DNA of 13,628 bases from CAYJAD01 sp964370675 (GTDB lineage Bacteria > Desulfobacterota > Desulfovibrionia > Desulfovibrionales > Desulfovibrionaceae): contig CAYJKC010000052.1 in assembly GCA_964370675.1 (NCBI GenBank), positions 1-13,628 of the forward strand, written 5' to 3'. The translations under genes were made by a program, and so were the position numbers. Within the stretch, counting starts at the first letter, position 1. The number at the start of each line of letters is the position of its first letter. The notes under the pieces are model-generated. The model did no database searches and had not been told where the DNA came from. It saw only the letters and a list, made by a program, of their open reading frames with translations. Of this stretch, positions 1 through 6,676 are shown piece by piece.

Positions 1-268
1 TTATAACAAAAAGTTTGATTTTTGTCTTGTACTATTTTTCCAGAAGATTATGACATCATTAAAGAAATAAGCAAAAATCTAATGCATATTGAATAATTAC
101 GCTTCAAGAACTTTGAAAATTATCGTTTGCGTGTTCGAGTACTTTGTTGCTAGAAAGTGGAATCGGCTAAGGTGGGAGCTGTGACATTTACGCTCCATAA
201 ATGAAAAACAATTAACTGTAGAAATAACGTATCAAATCTGGGTTGCCCCTCTTTTTGGTGAAGAACCC
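1..268 (+). mobile_element. Decayed right end of a probable ISL3-family insertion sequence
   Basis: No intact gene lies in the first 337 bases. Two things suggest an insertion-sequence relic. First, a short reading frame at 97-153 reads FKNFENYRLRV and then stops; this resembles the extreme C-terminus of ISL3-family (DDE_Tnp_ISL3) transposases as I remember it. Second, about 115 bp further on, the segment at 249-268 ends GGTGAAGAACCC, which read outward on the minus strand is GGGTTCTTCACC, similar to ISL3-type terminal repeats. The proposed outer boundary is therefore near 268, some 30 bp from the tRNA-Val terminator. The left end lies outside the window, so no target duplication can be checked. 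A 9-bp perfect inverted repeat (236-244 with 264-272) overlaps the boundary and extends 4 bp past it, which is either coincidence or a different kind of hairpin. The family assignment rests on recall, not on a search. Confidence 0.42.
97..153 (+). pseudogene. C-terminal remnant of ISL3-like transposase
   Basis: The frame reads LRFKNFENYRLRVRVLCC and then TAG. In the same frame a TAA stop lies immediately upstream at 94-96, so this is not an intact gene. The expected preceding motif of the family (an INNKIK-like stretch followed by a YGF turn) is only faintly recognisable in the upstream residues ISKNLMHIE and is two residues short, consistent with small deletions. The family resemblance is from memory of the C-terminal pattern G-F/Y-R/K-N-x-E-N/x-F/Y-R-x-R. 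The fragment is short enough that chance similarity cannot be excluded. Confidence 0.38.
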
Positions 269-289
269 AGATGTGGCACAAAATCATTT

Positions 290-329
290 AAAAAGAAATA
301 GGCACTTAAAACTTTTGTCTTAAGTGCCT
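290..329 (-). terminator. Rho-independent terminator of tRNA-Val
   Basis: A perfect 10-bp stem (AGGCACTTAA at 300-309 with TTAAGTGCCT at 320-329) encloses a 10-nt loop. On the minus strand it is followed by a T-rich tract (complement of 290-299). It lies 9 bp beyond the CCA end of the tRNA, so it ends that transcript. Confidence 0.85.
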
Positions 330-337
330 GAAATCTC

Positions 338-413
338 TGGTGGGCAGTGAGAGGATCGAACTCCCGACATCCGCCTTGTAAGGGCGGCGCTCTACCAGCT
401 GAGCTAACTGCCC
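338..413 (-). tRNA. tRNA-Val (anticodon UAC)
   Basis: The gene is 76 nt on the minus strand with CCA encoded. The acceptor stem GGGCAGT (complement of 407-413) pairs with ACTGCCC (complement of 342-348), followed by discriminator A and CCA. The anticodon stem CCGCC/GGCGG (371-375 with 383-387 on the plus strand) closes the 7-nt loop CTTACAA, giving anticodon UAC for valine. The T arm GGGAG-TTCGATC-CTCTC includes one G-U pair, and the D arm contains AGCTCAGCTGGTAGAGC. It has its own promoter (426-453) and terminator (290-329), so it is a single-gene transcription unit. An insertion-sequence relic lies just beyond it, but no copy of the tRNA 3' end was seen elsewhere in the window, so there is no sign of tRNA-targeted integration. 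Confidence 0.97.
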
Positions 414-425
414 GCGCTCAGATTG

Positions 426-453
426 TTTATACGCAATGGCATGTTTCTGTCAA
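426..453 (-). promoter_or_regulatory. Sigma70 promoter of tRNA-Val
   Basis: On the minus strand there is a perfect TTGACA (complement of 448-453), a 16-bp spacer and TATAAA (complement of 426-431). The predicted start is about 6 nt upstream of the mature tRNA 5' end. The -35 hexamer begins two bases from the poly-A/T hairpin that probably ends the upstream gene. Confidence 0.8.
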
Positions 454-454
454 C

Positions 455-482
455 AAAAAAAATGATTATTTTTCATTTTTTT
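455..482 (-). terminator. Probable AT-rich terminator after the FAH-family gene
   Basis: A 10-bp AT-rich inverted repeat (AAAAAAATGA at 456-465 with TCATTTTTTT at 473-482) has a 7-nt loop. On the minus strand the downstream arm runs into further Ts. It sits between the stop codon of the hydrolase (497) and the tRNA promoter, where it would insulate the two units. The stem has only one G-C pair, so its strength is doubtful. Confidence 0.45.
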
Positions 483-496
483 ATATTTTCTTTGTA

Positions 497-1396
497 CTAA
501 ATTATTGTATTGCGCAATATGCCAATGTTTTCAATTTCTAACTCCATAATATCATTTGATTTTAAATATTTTGGTGGTTTAAAGCTCATGCCTACACCAG
601 ATGGTGTTCCTGTTGCAATAATGTCGCCTGGTAAAAGTGTTGTACCTTGAGAGATAATATGAATAAGGGTAGCAACATCAAAGAGCATGTTGTTTGTATT
701 AGAGTTTTGGCGAGTTTCATTATTAATGCGAGTAGTAATTTGTAAATTTTGAGGGTTTTTAATATAATCTTTATAAACAATACAAGGACCAAAGGGGGCA
801 GATCCATCTAATGCTTTGCCACAGTACCACTGGCTAGTGCGGCGTTGAATATCTCTGGCGGATAAATCATTAATAATGGAATATCCAAAGACATAATTAA
901 GTGCATCTTTCTTGTCTATGTTTATGCCTTTTTTTCCTATTATAACAGCTAGCTCAACTTCATAGTCATAGCTGTCTGTGATATTGCTATGAGATTCAAG
1001 TGCAGCTTCTGGGTGGGCTATGGCAGTGCAAGGTTTTGTGAAAATAAATGGAAACTCAGGTAGTTTTTGCTCAACAGAAAGAGGGCGCACTAATTCATCT
1101 AAGTGTTCTGCATAGTTAATGCCTGTACATAAAATATTACGTGGAGGGTCCATATATGGAGCTTGCAAGCTAACTTGATCTAAAGCAATCTGGGCATGGT
1201 TTAAAGTTGTATGTGTAGCAAAAATTTCTTGTAGCTGAGGGATAGTGCTCTCTGACTGTTCAATAGCAAGGCGTAAGCTTGTTGGAAGTTGTGCATTTGC
1301 AAGTTGTGCATCAACTACGTAGCCTTCAACTTCTTGCCACAAGCCCCAGTGTAATTGTTCTGGTTTTTCCTTATGAATAAAACTTATTAAGCGCAT
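497..1396 (-). CDS. Fumarylacetoacetate hydrolase (FAH) family protein
   Basis: This 299-residue cytoplasmic enzyme belongs to the FAH superfamily, whose members cleave or decarboxylate diketo-acid type substrates using a divalent metal. The fold core runs from about residue 85 to the C-terminus, with a short variable N-terminal domain. The metal ligands appear as E146 and E148 in DYEVELAVIIGK and D177 in INDLSARDIQ. The loop FIFTKP (117-122) supplies the conserved lysine K121, and the signature GTPSGVG lies at 263-269. AAGGAG stands 8 nt before the ATG, supporting this start. The family is broad, including fumarylpyruvate and acylpyruvate hydrolases and oxaloacetate tautomerase/decarboxylase-like enzymes. 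Neighbouring genes give no pathway clue, so the substrate is left open. It is a monocistronic unit with a probable promoter at 1472-1500. Confidence 0.9.
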   Translation of the reverse strand: MRLISFIHKEKPEQLHWGLWQEVEGYVVDAQLANAQLPTSLRLAIEQSESTIPQLQEIFATHTTLNHAQIALDQVSLQAPYMDPPRNILCTGINYAEHLDELVRPLSVEQKLPEFPFIFTKPCTAIAHPEAALESHSNITDSYDYEVELAVIIGKKGINIDKKDALNYVFGYSIINDLSARDIQRRTSQWYCGKALDGSAPFGPCIVYKDYIKNPQNLQITTRINNETRQNSNTNNMLFDVATLIHIISQGTTLLPGDIIATGTPSGVGMSFKPPKYLKSNDIMELEIENIGILRNTII

Positions 1397-1471
1397 TTTG
1401 TTCTCCTTTGTTGTTTGGGGCTATTTGTGTTGGTGTATTAACTCGTATCACTCATAAATAATCAACCATAG

Positions 1472-1500
1472 ATATAAACTTCTAGTGTATTATTGGTCAA
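1472..1500 (-). promoter_or_regulatory. Sigma70-like promoter of the FAH-family gene
   Basis: On the minus strand there is TTGACC (complement of 1495-1500), a 17-bp spacer and TTATAT (complement of 1472-1477). It lies 76 bp upstream of the ATG at 1396 within the divergent intergenic region shared with the FKBP gene. Confidence 0.5.
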
Positions 1501-1540
1501 GATGTGATAACGGGCTGTGATGTCATGCCTTGATGTTAGG

Positions 1541-1569
1541 TTGCTAATTAGTAAATATGCTGATAATAG
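1541..1569 (+). promoter_or_regulatory. Tentative promoter of the FKBP gene
   Basis: TTGCTA (1541-1546) stands 17 bp from TAATAG (1564-1569); an overlapping GATAAT at 1562-1567 is a better -10 but with only 15 bp spacing. An alternative pair is TTGATG (1530-1535) with TAAATA (1552-1557). None matches consensus well, so the position is only approximate. Confidence 0.25.
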
Positions 1570-1614
1570 TTATTTGCTTACCTTGGGTGAGTTAAAAAAA
1601 TATTGGAGAAAATT

Positions 1615-2037
1615 ATGCCCATTAAAGATGGTGATACTGTTCAAGTGCATTATACAGGCACTCTTGCTGACGGCAGTGTATTTGATTCATCAAGGGAGCG
1701 TGAACCCTTGGAATTTGTTTTGGGGTCAGGCATGCTTATTGCCGGTTTTGAGGCTGCTGTTACGGGGCGTGAAGTTGGTGAAAGTGTAAAAGTTACTATT
1801 GAACCAGCCGACGCGTATGGCGAAACTGATTTAGACCTTATATTTACTGTAGATCGTGCTGAAGTGCCCGAGCACATTAAACCAGAAGAAGGTGTTGAAC
1901 TACAGCTTTCCAATGAGGAAGGCAGCATGAATGTAACCATTACTGAAGTGACGGATACTGAGATTACACTTGATGCAAACCATCCTCTTGCTGGAAAAAC
2001 CCTTACTTTTGAGATAGAAATTATTTCTGTAAAATAA
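1615..2037 (+). CDS. SlyD-like FKBP-type peptidyl-prolyl cis-trans isomerase
   Basis: This 140-residue cytoplasmic FKBP catalyses prolyl isomerisation and probably acts as a folding chaperone. The start is set at ATG 1615 because GGAG (1605-1608) sits 6 nt upstream; an in-frame TTG at 1603 overlaps that ribosome binding site and is not the start. The FKBP core shows VQVHYTGTLADGSVFDSS (9-26), LEFVLGSGMLIAGFEAAV (32-49) and the GESV/DAYGE segment (55-70). An insert-in-flap domain covers about residues 71-120, followed by the closing strands ANHPLAGKTLTFEIEI (121-136). The His/Cys-rich metal-binding tail of E. coli SlyD is absent: the protein ends at ISVK. The gene stands alone between divergent FAH and convergent mgtE genes. 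Confidence 0.93.
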   Translation: MPIKDGDTVQVHYTGTLADGSVFDSSREREPLEFVLGSGMLIAGFEAAVTGREVGESVKVTIEPADAYGETDLDLIFTVDRAEVPEHIKPEEGVELQLSNEEGSMNVTITEVTDTEITLDANHPLAGKTLTFEIEIISVK

Positions 2038-2056
2038 TTTTTGATACTATTTGAAA

Positions 2057-2091
2057 AGTTTGTTTTTGCATTATTAAAATAAAAATAAACT
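2057..2091. terminator. Weak bidirectional AT-rich hairpin between FKBP gene and mgtE
   Basis: AGTTTGTTTTT (2057-2067) pairs with AAAAATAAACT (2081-2091) through one G-U, with a 13-nt loop. It is the only inverted repeat between the convergent genes and overlaps the mgtE stop codon. It has few G-C pairs and short T-tracts, so termination here is tentative. Confidence 0.3.
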
Positions 2092-3450
2092 AGCAAGACC
2101 AAGAAAAATAAAAAATCCGGCACCATCGGTTATGGTGGTTAGGAATATGCTGGAGGCTTGAGCCGGATCACGTCCCAGCGCACGAAAAATAAGGGGTATA
2201 GAACCACCAGCAATGGCACCAAGTGTCATATCGCAAAGTAAAGCCCCACCCATAACTAAGCTAAGTATTGTATTTTGTGTAAATATCCATACTGCACAAA
2301 AGGCACAAACTGCCATTATAGATCCTGTAATAAATCCGATTTTTCCTTCTCTAAGCACAGCCATCCAAGATTTTTTTGAATCAAATCTGTCAGTTGCCAA
2401 TTGGCGTATAATAACAGCAAGAGCTTGTTGACCTGTATTGCCTGCTTGATTAGCGACCATGGGCATGAGCACAGCAAGCACAGCCATGGTGGCGATAGAT
2501 TCTTCAAACATATAAACTACTGAGGCAGATATGGCTGAGTTAAATAGGTTAATCATTAACCATGGCAGTCGTTTACGCACAGACTCAAGCCAGGGTGTGT
2601 CAATGGTTTCTTCTGGATCTGCTCCTACCATACCAAGCATATCAGCACTGGCTTCATCATGAATAATATCTAAAATATCGTCATAGGTTACAACTCCCAT
2701 GATGTGCCCTTCGTGGTCAATTACTGGCATAGCCATAAAATTATAATGCGATAATAAATTTGCAACTTCGCCTTTTTCCATATCATATGGAACGCTTATA
2801 ACACTATGATTTGACAATGCATCTTGAATGAGCGTTCCAGGGCGAGACAGCATAAGATCGCGTAAAGAGATTACACCCACTAAAATATCATGATTATCCA
2901 CCACATAGGCATAGTATGGGCTTTCTTTATCTTCCATCTCATTACGAATTTGTAAGATGGCGTCATCAACAGAAATATGCTCATCAATTAAGATGATTTC
3001 AGTATTCATGACTCCTGCTGCTGAGTCTGGGTCAAAGCTTAGTAAATTTCTAAGCTCCTCTGAGTCTTCCTTTTCAAGCTTGTCTAAGAGAACATCGCGG
3101 TGATCTTCATCTAATTCATCCAAAACATCCGCAGCATCGTCTGGCGACATTTCGGCAATAATTTGAGCCGCTGTATCAGGGTCGAGATTTTCTAAAACGT
3201 CAACGGCAACATTTTCATCTAGTTCGGCTAAAGCTTCGGCAGCATCTTCCTTGGGCAGATGGCGCAAAACACAAACCTGCTTTTCAAGGCTAAGATTTTC
3301 AATGTGGTCAGCCATGTCAGCTGGATGGGCAAAGGATGCTTTAGCATGAGCATCCTCGCGGCAAATGGCAGGCACTTGCATCCAATCTCCAACCTTGTAA
3401 CTTGTGTCACTTTCAGGTGTTTTTGCTTTTTGTTGTGGGGAATTTTCCAT
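2074..3450 (-). CDS. mgtE: Magnesium transporter/channel MgtE
   Basis: This 458-residue inner-membrane Mg2+ channel has the usual family length. Domains in order are a soluble acidic N-domain of helical repeats (about 40-145, rich in DAAD/LDE motifs), two CBS domains (about 146-265) that sense Mg2+, a linking plug helix (about 268-293), and five membrane segments (about 296-455). The membrane part carries the family signature PMVANQAGNTGQQALAVIIR (330-349) with the pore-lining stretch. The last helix has TTITDGAGFFIFLGLA with D442, which corresponds to the pore aspartate known in Thermus MgtE. The start ATG has only a weak AGG 8-10 nt upstream, but no in-frame alternative lies further upstream and the N-domain begins soon after. 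It is transcribed divergently from nadC; no clear Mg2+ riboswitch was seen in the short leader. Confidence 0.97.
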   Translation of the reverse strand: MENSPQQKAKTPESDTSYKVGDWMQVPAICREDAHAKASFAHPADMADHIENLSLEKQVCVLRHLPKEDAAEALAELDENVAVDVLENLDPDTAAQIIAEMSPDDAADVLDELDEDHRDVLLDKLEKEDSEELRNLLSFDPDSAAGVMNTEIILIDEHISVDDAILQIRNEMEDKESPYYAYVVDNHDILVGVISLRDLMLSRPGTLIQDALSNHSVISVPYDMEKGEVANLLSHYNFMAMPVIDHEGHIMGVVTYDDILDIIHDEASADMLGMVGADPEETIDTPWLESVRKRLPWLMINLFNSAISASVVYMFEESIATMAVLAVLMPMVANQAGNTGQQALAVIIRQLATDRFDSKKSWMAVLREGKIGFITGSIMAVCAFCAVWIFTQNTILSLVMGGALLCDMTLGAIAGGSIPLIFRALGRDPAQASSIFLTTITDGAGFFIFLGLASLFLF

Positions 3451-3554
3451 AACAAACCTATGCTTAAAAAATTATGAATTTATAAAAATTAACATGGAAT
3501 TTAAGCCAAAAAATCAAATCAGAATTAACAAAAATTATTTTATACTAATTAATC

Positions 3555-3584
3555 TTGACGAAAATGCACCTTAAATTCTAAATT
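3555..3584 (+). promoter_or_regulatory. Tentative sigma70 promoter of nadC
   Basis: TTGACG (3555-3560) is followed at 18 bp by TAAATT (3579-3584), or at 16 bp by TCTAAA (3577-3582). The good -35 match and the position about 50 bp before the gene make it the best candidate in this AT-rich divergent region. Confidence 0.4.
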
Positions 3585-3635
3585 TAATCTTTGTGTCCAA
3601 AGCTTTGTAACATTAAGACCATGTGGGGACAAGCC

Positions 3636-4529
3636 ATGCCATATACTCTTTTTCAAGAAAGTTTTACTACTGAAGGTATGGACTATCTTAAAGCTGCAAT
3701 TTGCTTAGCTTTAGATGAAGATGGTCCAGATCTGACCGCCAAGGGTATTTTTACTGCTAGTCAAAATATTCAAGCTACCATATGGTCAAAACAAGACAGT
3801 TTGGTTGCAGCATTGCCACTTATTCCCATCATTTTTCAGATGCATCAAGAACTTGGTGGCAATCTATGCACATGGCAAGCTTTAGTGGATGAGGGTAGTT
3901 TTGTGCATAATGAAACTGCCCTTGTAAACCTTGGAGGTCCTGCCGTTGATATATTAAAACTTGAGCGTGTTATCTTAAATTTTATGTCACATCTTTCAGG
4001 TATTGCTAATTTAACTAATAGTTATGTACAAGCTCTTGAGGGGACGGGGGTTAAATTGCTTGATACCAGAAAAACTCTGCCTGCTCTTAGATGGCCAGAA
4101 AAATATGCTGTGCGCGTGGGTGGTGGTTTTAACCATAGGCGCAATCTTAAAGAAATGCTTATGTTAAAAGATAATCATATTGATGCAGCAGGCTCTATTG
4201 TTAATGCAGTCAAGGCTTTACGAAAAAGCTATAATCCTTGCCCACCCATTGAGGTTGAATGTCGCAATCTTAAAGATGTGCTAGAAGCAGTGCAGTCAAA
4301 AGCTGAGCGTATTATGCTTGATAATATGGATATTTCCACCTTAAAAGTCTGCTTAGAACATATACCGCTTAATCAGGAAGCAGAGATTAGTGGTAATGTG
4401 TGCCTTGAAAATATCCGCGATCTAGCCTTGGCAGATGGAGTTAGCCGCCGTGCAGATTTTATTTCTGTGGGAAGGCTCACACATTCAGCTAAGGCCTCTG
4501 ATTTTAGTATGCGCTTAAGTATTGCATAA
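3636..4529 (+). CDS. nadC: Nicotinate-nucleotide pyrophosphorylase (quinolinate phosphoribosyltransferase)
   Basis: This 297-residue cytoplasmic enzyme converts quinolinate and PRPP to nicotinate mononucleotide, CO2 and pyrophosphate, the third step of de novo NAD synthesis. The N-terminal part (about 1-125) is the alpha/beta sandwich and the rest is the open barrel. Family motifs are TRKT (144-147), LRWPEKYAV (151-159), GGGFNHRRNL (162-171), KDNH (178-181), EVEC (206-209), MLDN (227-230) and ISVGRLTHS (276-284), so the expected catalytic Arg, His, Lys, Glu and Asp residues are present. The start is set at ATG 3636, 6 nt after GGGGA (3625-3629). ATG 3621 would add MWGQA and has a poorer site; an in-frame TTG at 3591 is unlikely. 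nadA and nadB are not adjacent in this window. Confidence 0.95.
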   Translation: MPYTLFQESFTTEGMDYLKAAICLALDEDGPDLTAKGIFTASQNIQATIWSKQDSLVAALPLIPIIFQMHQELGGNLCTWQALVDEGSFVHNETALVNLGGPAVDILKLERVILNFMSHLSGIANLTNSYVQALEGTGVKLLDTRKTLPALRWPEKYAVRVGGGFNHRRNLKEMLMLKDNHIDAAGSIVNAVKALRKSYNPCPPIEVECRNLKDVLEAVQSKAERIMLDNMDISTLKVCLEHIPLNQEAEISGNVCLENIRDLALADGVSRRADFISVGRLTHSAKASDFSMRLSIA

Positions 4530-4554
4530 ACAGTTATAAAAATAAACTATAGTA

Positions 4555-5574
4555 TTAGTCGTCACCGGCAATATCTACTTCACGCGCTGCTTGCAGGGCA
4601 AAAGCTGCAAGCACAGGACCTGCCACAATACCCACAGGGCCAAGTGCCACTAATCCACATAATATGGCTATGAGTACCACTGCAAATGATGTATTAAGTC
4701 CACCGCGTAAAAATAATGGTCTTAGGAGGTTATCAGCACCAACAACTATTAGCGAACACCATATCATCAAGCCAATAGATGCCCCCTTAGAAACTGCAAA
4801 CCAAATATATATACAAGCTGGAATCCAAATAATACCAGTACCTAATAGAGGGATAGGTGCTACAAAAGCTGCCACAAGCCCCCAAAATGCTGCCCCTGGT
4901 AATGTAGCCACCGCAAAGCCAACTCCACATAGTACACCTTGAATGCAAGCTACTAATAAAACACCCCATAATACGGCTTTAATAGATTGGCGAATAGCCA
5001 CAGTAAAACGTTCGAGTACCTCTTCAGGAAAATGTGTAACTTTACGTATAAATATGAATAAATATGGAGCGTAAAGTATGCCTATCATGCTAAGAGAAAT
5101 TAAAATACATACTCGTACCATAAAGCTCATGGTGCTGCCAGCAATGCCAAGGCTACCACTAACTATTGTTTGAATGGATGATGCCAAAAAAGTTGTTAAC
5201 TCTGTTGTTATTTGCTCAATGCCACCTTCCATGCCTGGTACTTGACGTATCCATGTGTCAATGCCATCAAAAAAAGATTGCATCTCAGGACCATAAATCC
5301 ACCCAGATTTCTGTAAATTATTTAAGATTGTTAAGCCTTGTACGGCTTGAGGTGTAACCATAAGCACCACAATAGCAATGGGTAAAATTACACCTATGCT
5401 AAGCCCAAATCCCATGAGGATAGTGGCAGTACTTGTTTTCCAGCGTAAAAGCATTTTCACATATAAAGGGCGTAAAAGACAAGCAAGGCAGGCTGCTAAA
5501 AATGTTTCACCAGGAAAGGGCCATAATAATAAACCCCAACTAATAATTACCAAGAAGGCATAGGTTCGGTGCAA
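4555..5574 (-). CDS. AI-2E (PerM/UPF0118) family membrane transporter, TTG start
   Basis: This 339-residue polytopic inner-membrane protein belongs to the AI-2E transporter family. Members have been linked to autoinducer-2 export or Na+/H+ antiport, so the substrate here is not known. Seven or eight hydrophobic segments are visible: about 5-36 (two), 50-74, 150-175, 198-222, 228-260, 264-280 and 294-330. A soluble amphipathic stretch covers 80-140. Family motifs are PIPLLGTGIIWIP (240-252), DNLLRPLFLRG (281-291) and GPVGIVAGPVL (312-322). The start is TTG (complement of 5572-5574): a strong AAGGAG (complement of 5580-5585) lies 5 nt upstream and there is no better ATG. It converges on nadC with only 25 bp between stop codons and no visible terminator there. 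Confidence 0.93.
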   Translation of the reverse strand: MHRTYAFLVIISWGLLLWPFPGETFLAACLACLLRPLYVKMLLRWKTSTATILMGFGLSIGVILPIAIVVLMVTPQAVQGLTILNNLQKSGWIYGPEMQSFFDGIDTWIRQVPGMEGGIEQITTELTTFLASSIQTIVSGSLGIAGSTMSFMVRVCILISLSMIGILYAPYLFIFIRKVTHFPEEVLERFTVAIRQSIKAVLWGVLLVACIQGVLCGVGFAVATLPGAAFWGLVAAFVAPIPLLGTGIIWIPACIYIWFAVSKGASIGLMIWCSLIVVGADNLLRPLFLRGGLNTSFAVVLIAILCGLVALGPVGIVAGPVLAAFALQAAREVDIAGDD

Positions 5575-5585
5575 AATAACTCCTT

Positions 5586-5913
5586 AAAAAGTACCAAGTT
5601 CATTGTTCAAGTGGTGTGTTAAGCACCTCAATGACCGTGGTGGCTTTTATTGTTATGCTAAATATTTTAATAAGGCTTTTTACTAAATTAAATATGATCT
5701 TTTTAAGTTGTATAATGTAAAGCGGCAAATAAGTACCAATTATTATGTGTGTTTTTTGACAAATACAGTAATTTCTTGCCATATAAAAAACTCAACAAAC
5801 TTTAGTATACACAAATATGCTCGCGTATGCAAAAAAAATCACAAAGCTAAGTCTTAAGTTTTTCTAGAAAAAATCATAAATAAGTCCAAAAAGTGTATTT
5901 TTAAAAATCATTC
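5586..5913. other. Gene-free AT-rich spacer upstream of the sigma54 promoter
   Basis: I see no convincing gene here. A 60-codon minus-strand frame at 5600-5782 lacks a ribosome binding site and has random, Ile/Lys-rich composition. The stretch must hold the promoter of the AI-2E gene (TTGGTA with TTATAC on the minus strand near 5705-5735 is a weak candidate) and, on the other side, any activator sites for the sigma54 promoter. A perfect 14-bp palindrome, TTTTTCTAGAAAAA (5859-5872), centred about 75 bp before the predicted sigma54 start, is the most obvious candidate for such a site. Confidence 0.4.
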
Positions 5914-5928
5914 TGGCACTCATTTTGC
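5914..5928 (+). promoter_or_regulatory. Sigma54 (RpoN) -24/-12 promoter
   Basis: TGGCAC (5914-5919), then TCATT, then TTGC (5925-5928), followed by T. This matches the sigma54 consensus TGGCAC-N5-TTGC exactly, with the invariant GG (5915-5916) and GC (5927-5928) separated by the required 10 bp, and with the favoured C before and T after. Transcription should begin near 5940, which places the ribosome binding site at 5974-5979 and the TTG at 5985 in the leader. An enhancer-binding activator would be needed; the palindrome at 5859-5872 is a possible upstream site. This is the only such match I found on either strand. Confidence 0.8.
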
Positions 5929-5984
5929 TTAATAGAAATCAGAATGATGCATATAGGGAAAAAAAATCCACCTGGGAGGACACC

Positions 5985-6527
5985 TTGAAAGATTCCACCA
6001 ACGCCATAAATACCATGCTATGCTTACAAAAAGCTGATCATATTACATCTGATCCTTTTACAAAGCCACTACACTTAACTTTGGATTTTGCTAAGAGTGG
6101 TGCACAAGTGCATGTTGATGATGAAGAACAAGCCCTCTCTACTATCAGCCGTTGTGTTAGGTTTTTTGGTGATACTGCGACCAGAGAGCTTGAAGAACAC
6201 ATGGAATTGTTACAAGAAGCATTTATTGCCCACCTAGAAAATATATTGCAAAAAAATGAAATTAAAATTCAAGAAAAGTTAACCCTTAGTTTATCGACAG
6301 AAAATACTCTTATCTTGCAATGCCAAGAGCAGGAAGATGAATTACTTAATGCTTTAGGTGGAGATGAAATTATCATTAATCATTTAAAAGAATTGCGTAA
6401 AATTGCATTAGTAGGTCGTGGGCTTAATTATATTTTAGCCGTACAAGCCAGTGGTAATGATGATTATTTGCCTCAATATAAAGTATGTACAAAGGGTGCA
6501 TTATCGCATTTTTATTTAACTAGATAA
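5985..6527 (+). CDS. Unrecognised 180-residue protein under sigma54 control, TTG start
   Basis: The start is set at TTG 5985 because GGGAGG (5974-5979) lies 5 nt upstream. The longer frame opening at 5925 begins inside the -12 promoter element and cannot be translated from that transcript. The protein MKDSTNAINTM... has no signal peptide or membrane segment and is predicted mostly helical. Residues 65-98 (ALSTISRCVRFFGDTATREL onward) form long amphipathic helices. A strand-like KLTLSLSTENTLIL (about 103-116) is followed by an acidic segment, and a terminal helix region carries HLKELRKIALVGRGLNYI. I do not recognise the family. The strand-then-helix ending faintly recalls flagellar-associated proteins of related bacteria, and sigma54 control fits a motility, stress or nitrogen role, but this is inference. 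It is monocistronic with a strong terminator. Confidence 0.75.
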   Translation: MKDSTNAINTMLCLQKADHITSDPFTKPLHLTLDFAKSGAQVHVDDEEQALSTISRCVRFFGDTATRELEEHMELLQEAFIAHLENILQKNEIKIQEKLTLSLSTENTLILQCQEQEDELLNALGGDEIIINHLKELRKIALVGRGLNYILAVQASGNDDYLPQYKVCTKGALSHFYLTR

Positions 6528-6559
6528 TGCTAAAGCTATTTAGCAAAAAAATTTGTTAA

Positions 6560-6593
6560 AAAAATCCATGCTGTTTATATAGCATGGATTTTT
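6560..6593. terminator. Strong bidirectional terminator
   Basis: AAAAATCCATGCT (6560-6572) pairs perfectly with AGCATGGATTTTT (6581-6593) around an 8-nt loop. T-rich tracts follow on both strands (ATTTTTATGTTTT on plus, ATTTTTTT on minus). It serves the sigma54-driven gene from the left and probably the exported-protein gene from the right. Confidence 0.85.
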
Positions 6594-6676
6594 ATGTTTT
6601 ACTGTCTCCAAGTCTTGCTCGCGTTGGTAGCTCAAAGGTCGCAAAATATTGATTTTATAAACATTAAATTATAATC

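Noticed and set aside
272..290. TGGCAC at 274-279 as a second sigma54 promoter
   Set aside because: The -12 GC is missing at the required 10-bp distance and no gene follows on the plus strand.
338..413. tRNA-Val as an integration site of a genomic island
   Set aside because: No duplication of the tRNA 3' end and no integrase gene were seen in the window; only a small insertion-sequence relic is adjacent.
347..541. Plus-strand frame running across the tRNA-Val gene
   Set aside because: It lies antisense to a fully formed tRNA with its own promoter and terminator, so the frame is a by-product of tRNA sequence.
3451..3590. Magnesium riboswitch in the mgtE leader
   Set aside because: The leader is short and AT-rich, and I could not see a conserved multi-helix structure.
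2081..4549. 12-bp repeat AAAAATAAACTA at 2081-2092 and 4538-4549, both at 3' ends of convergent genes
   Set aside because: Almost pure A/T sequence in an AT-rich genome; likely chance.
5600..5782. Minus-strand 60-codon frame upstream of the AI-2E gene
   Set aside because: No ribosome binding site before its ATG, Ile/Lys-rich composition expected from AT-rich non-coding DNA, and no recognisable motif.
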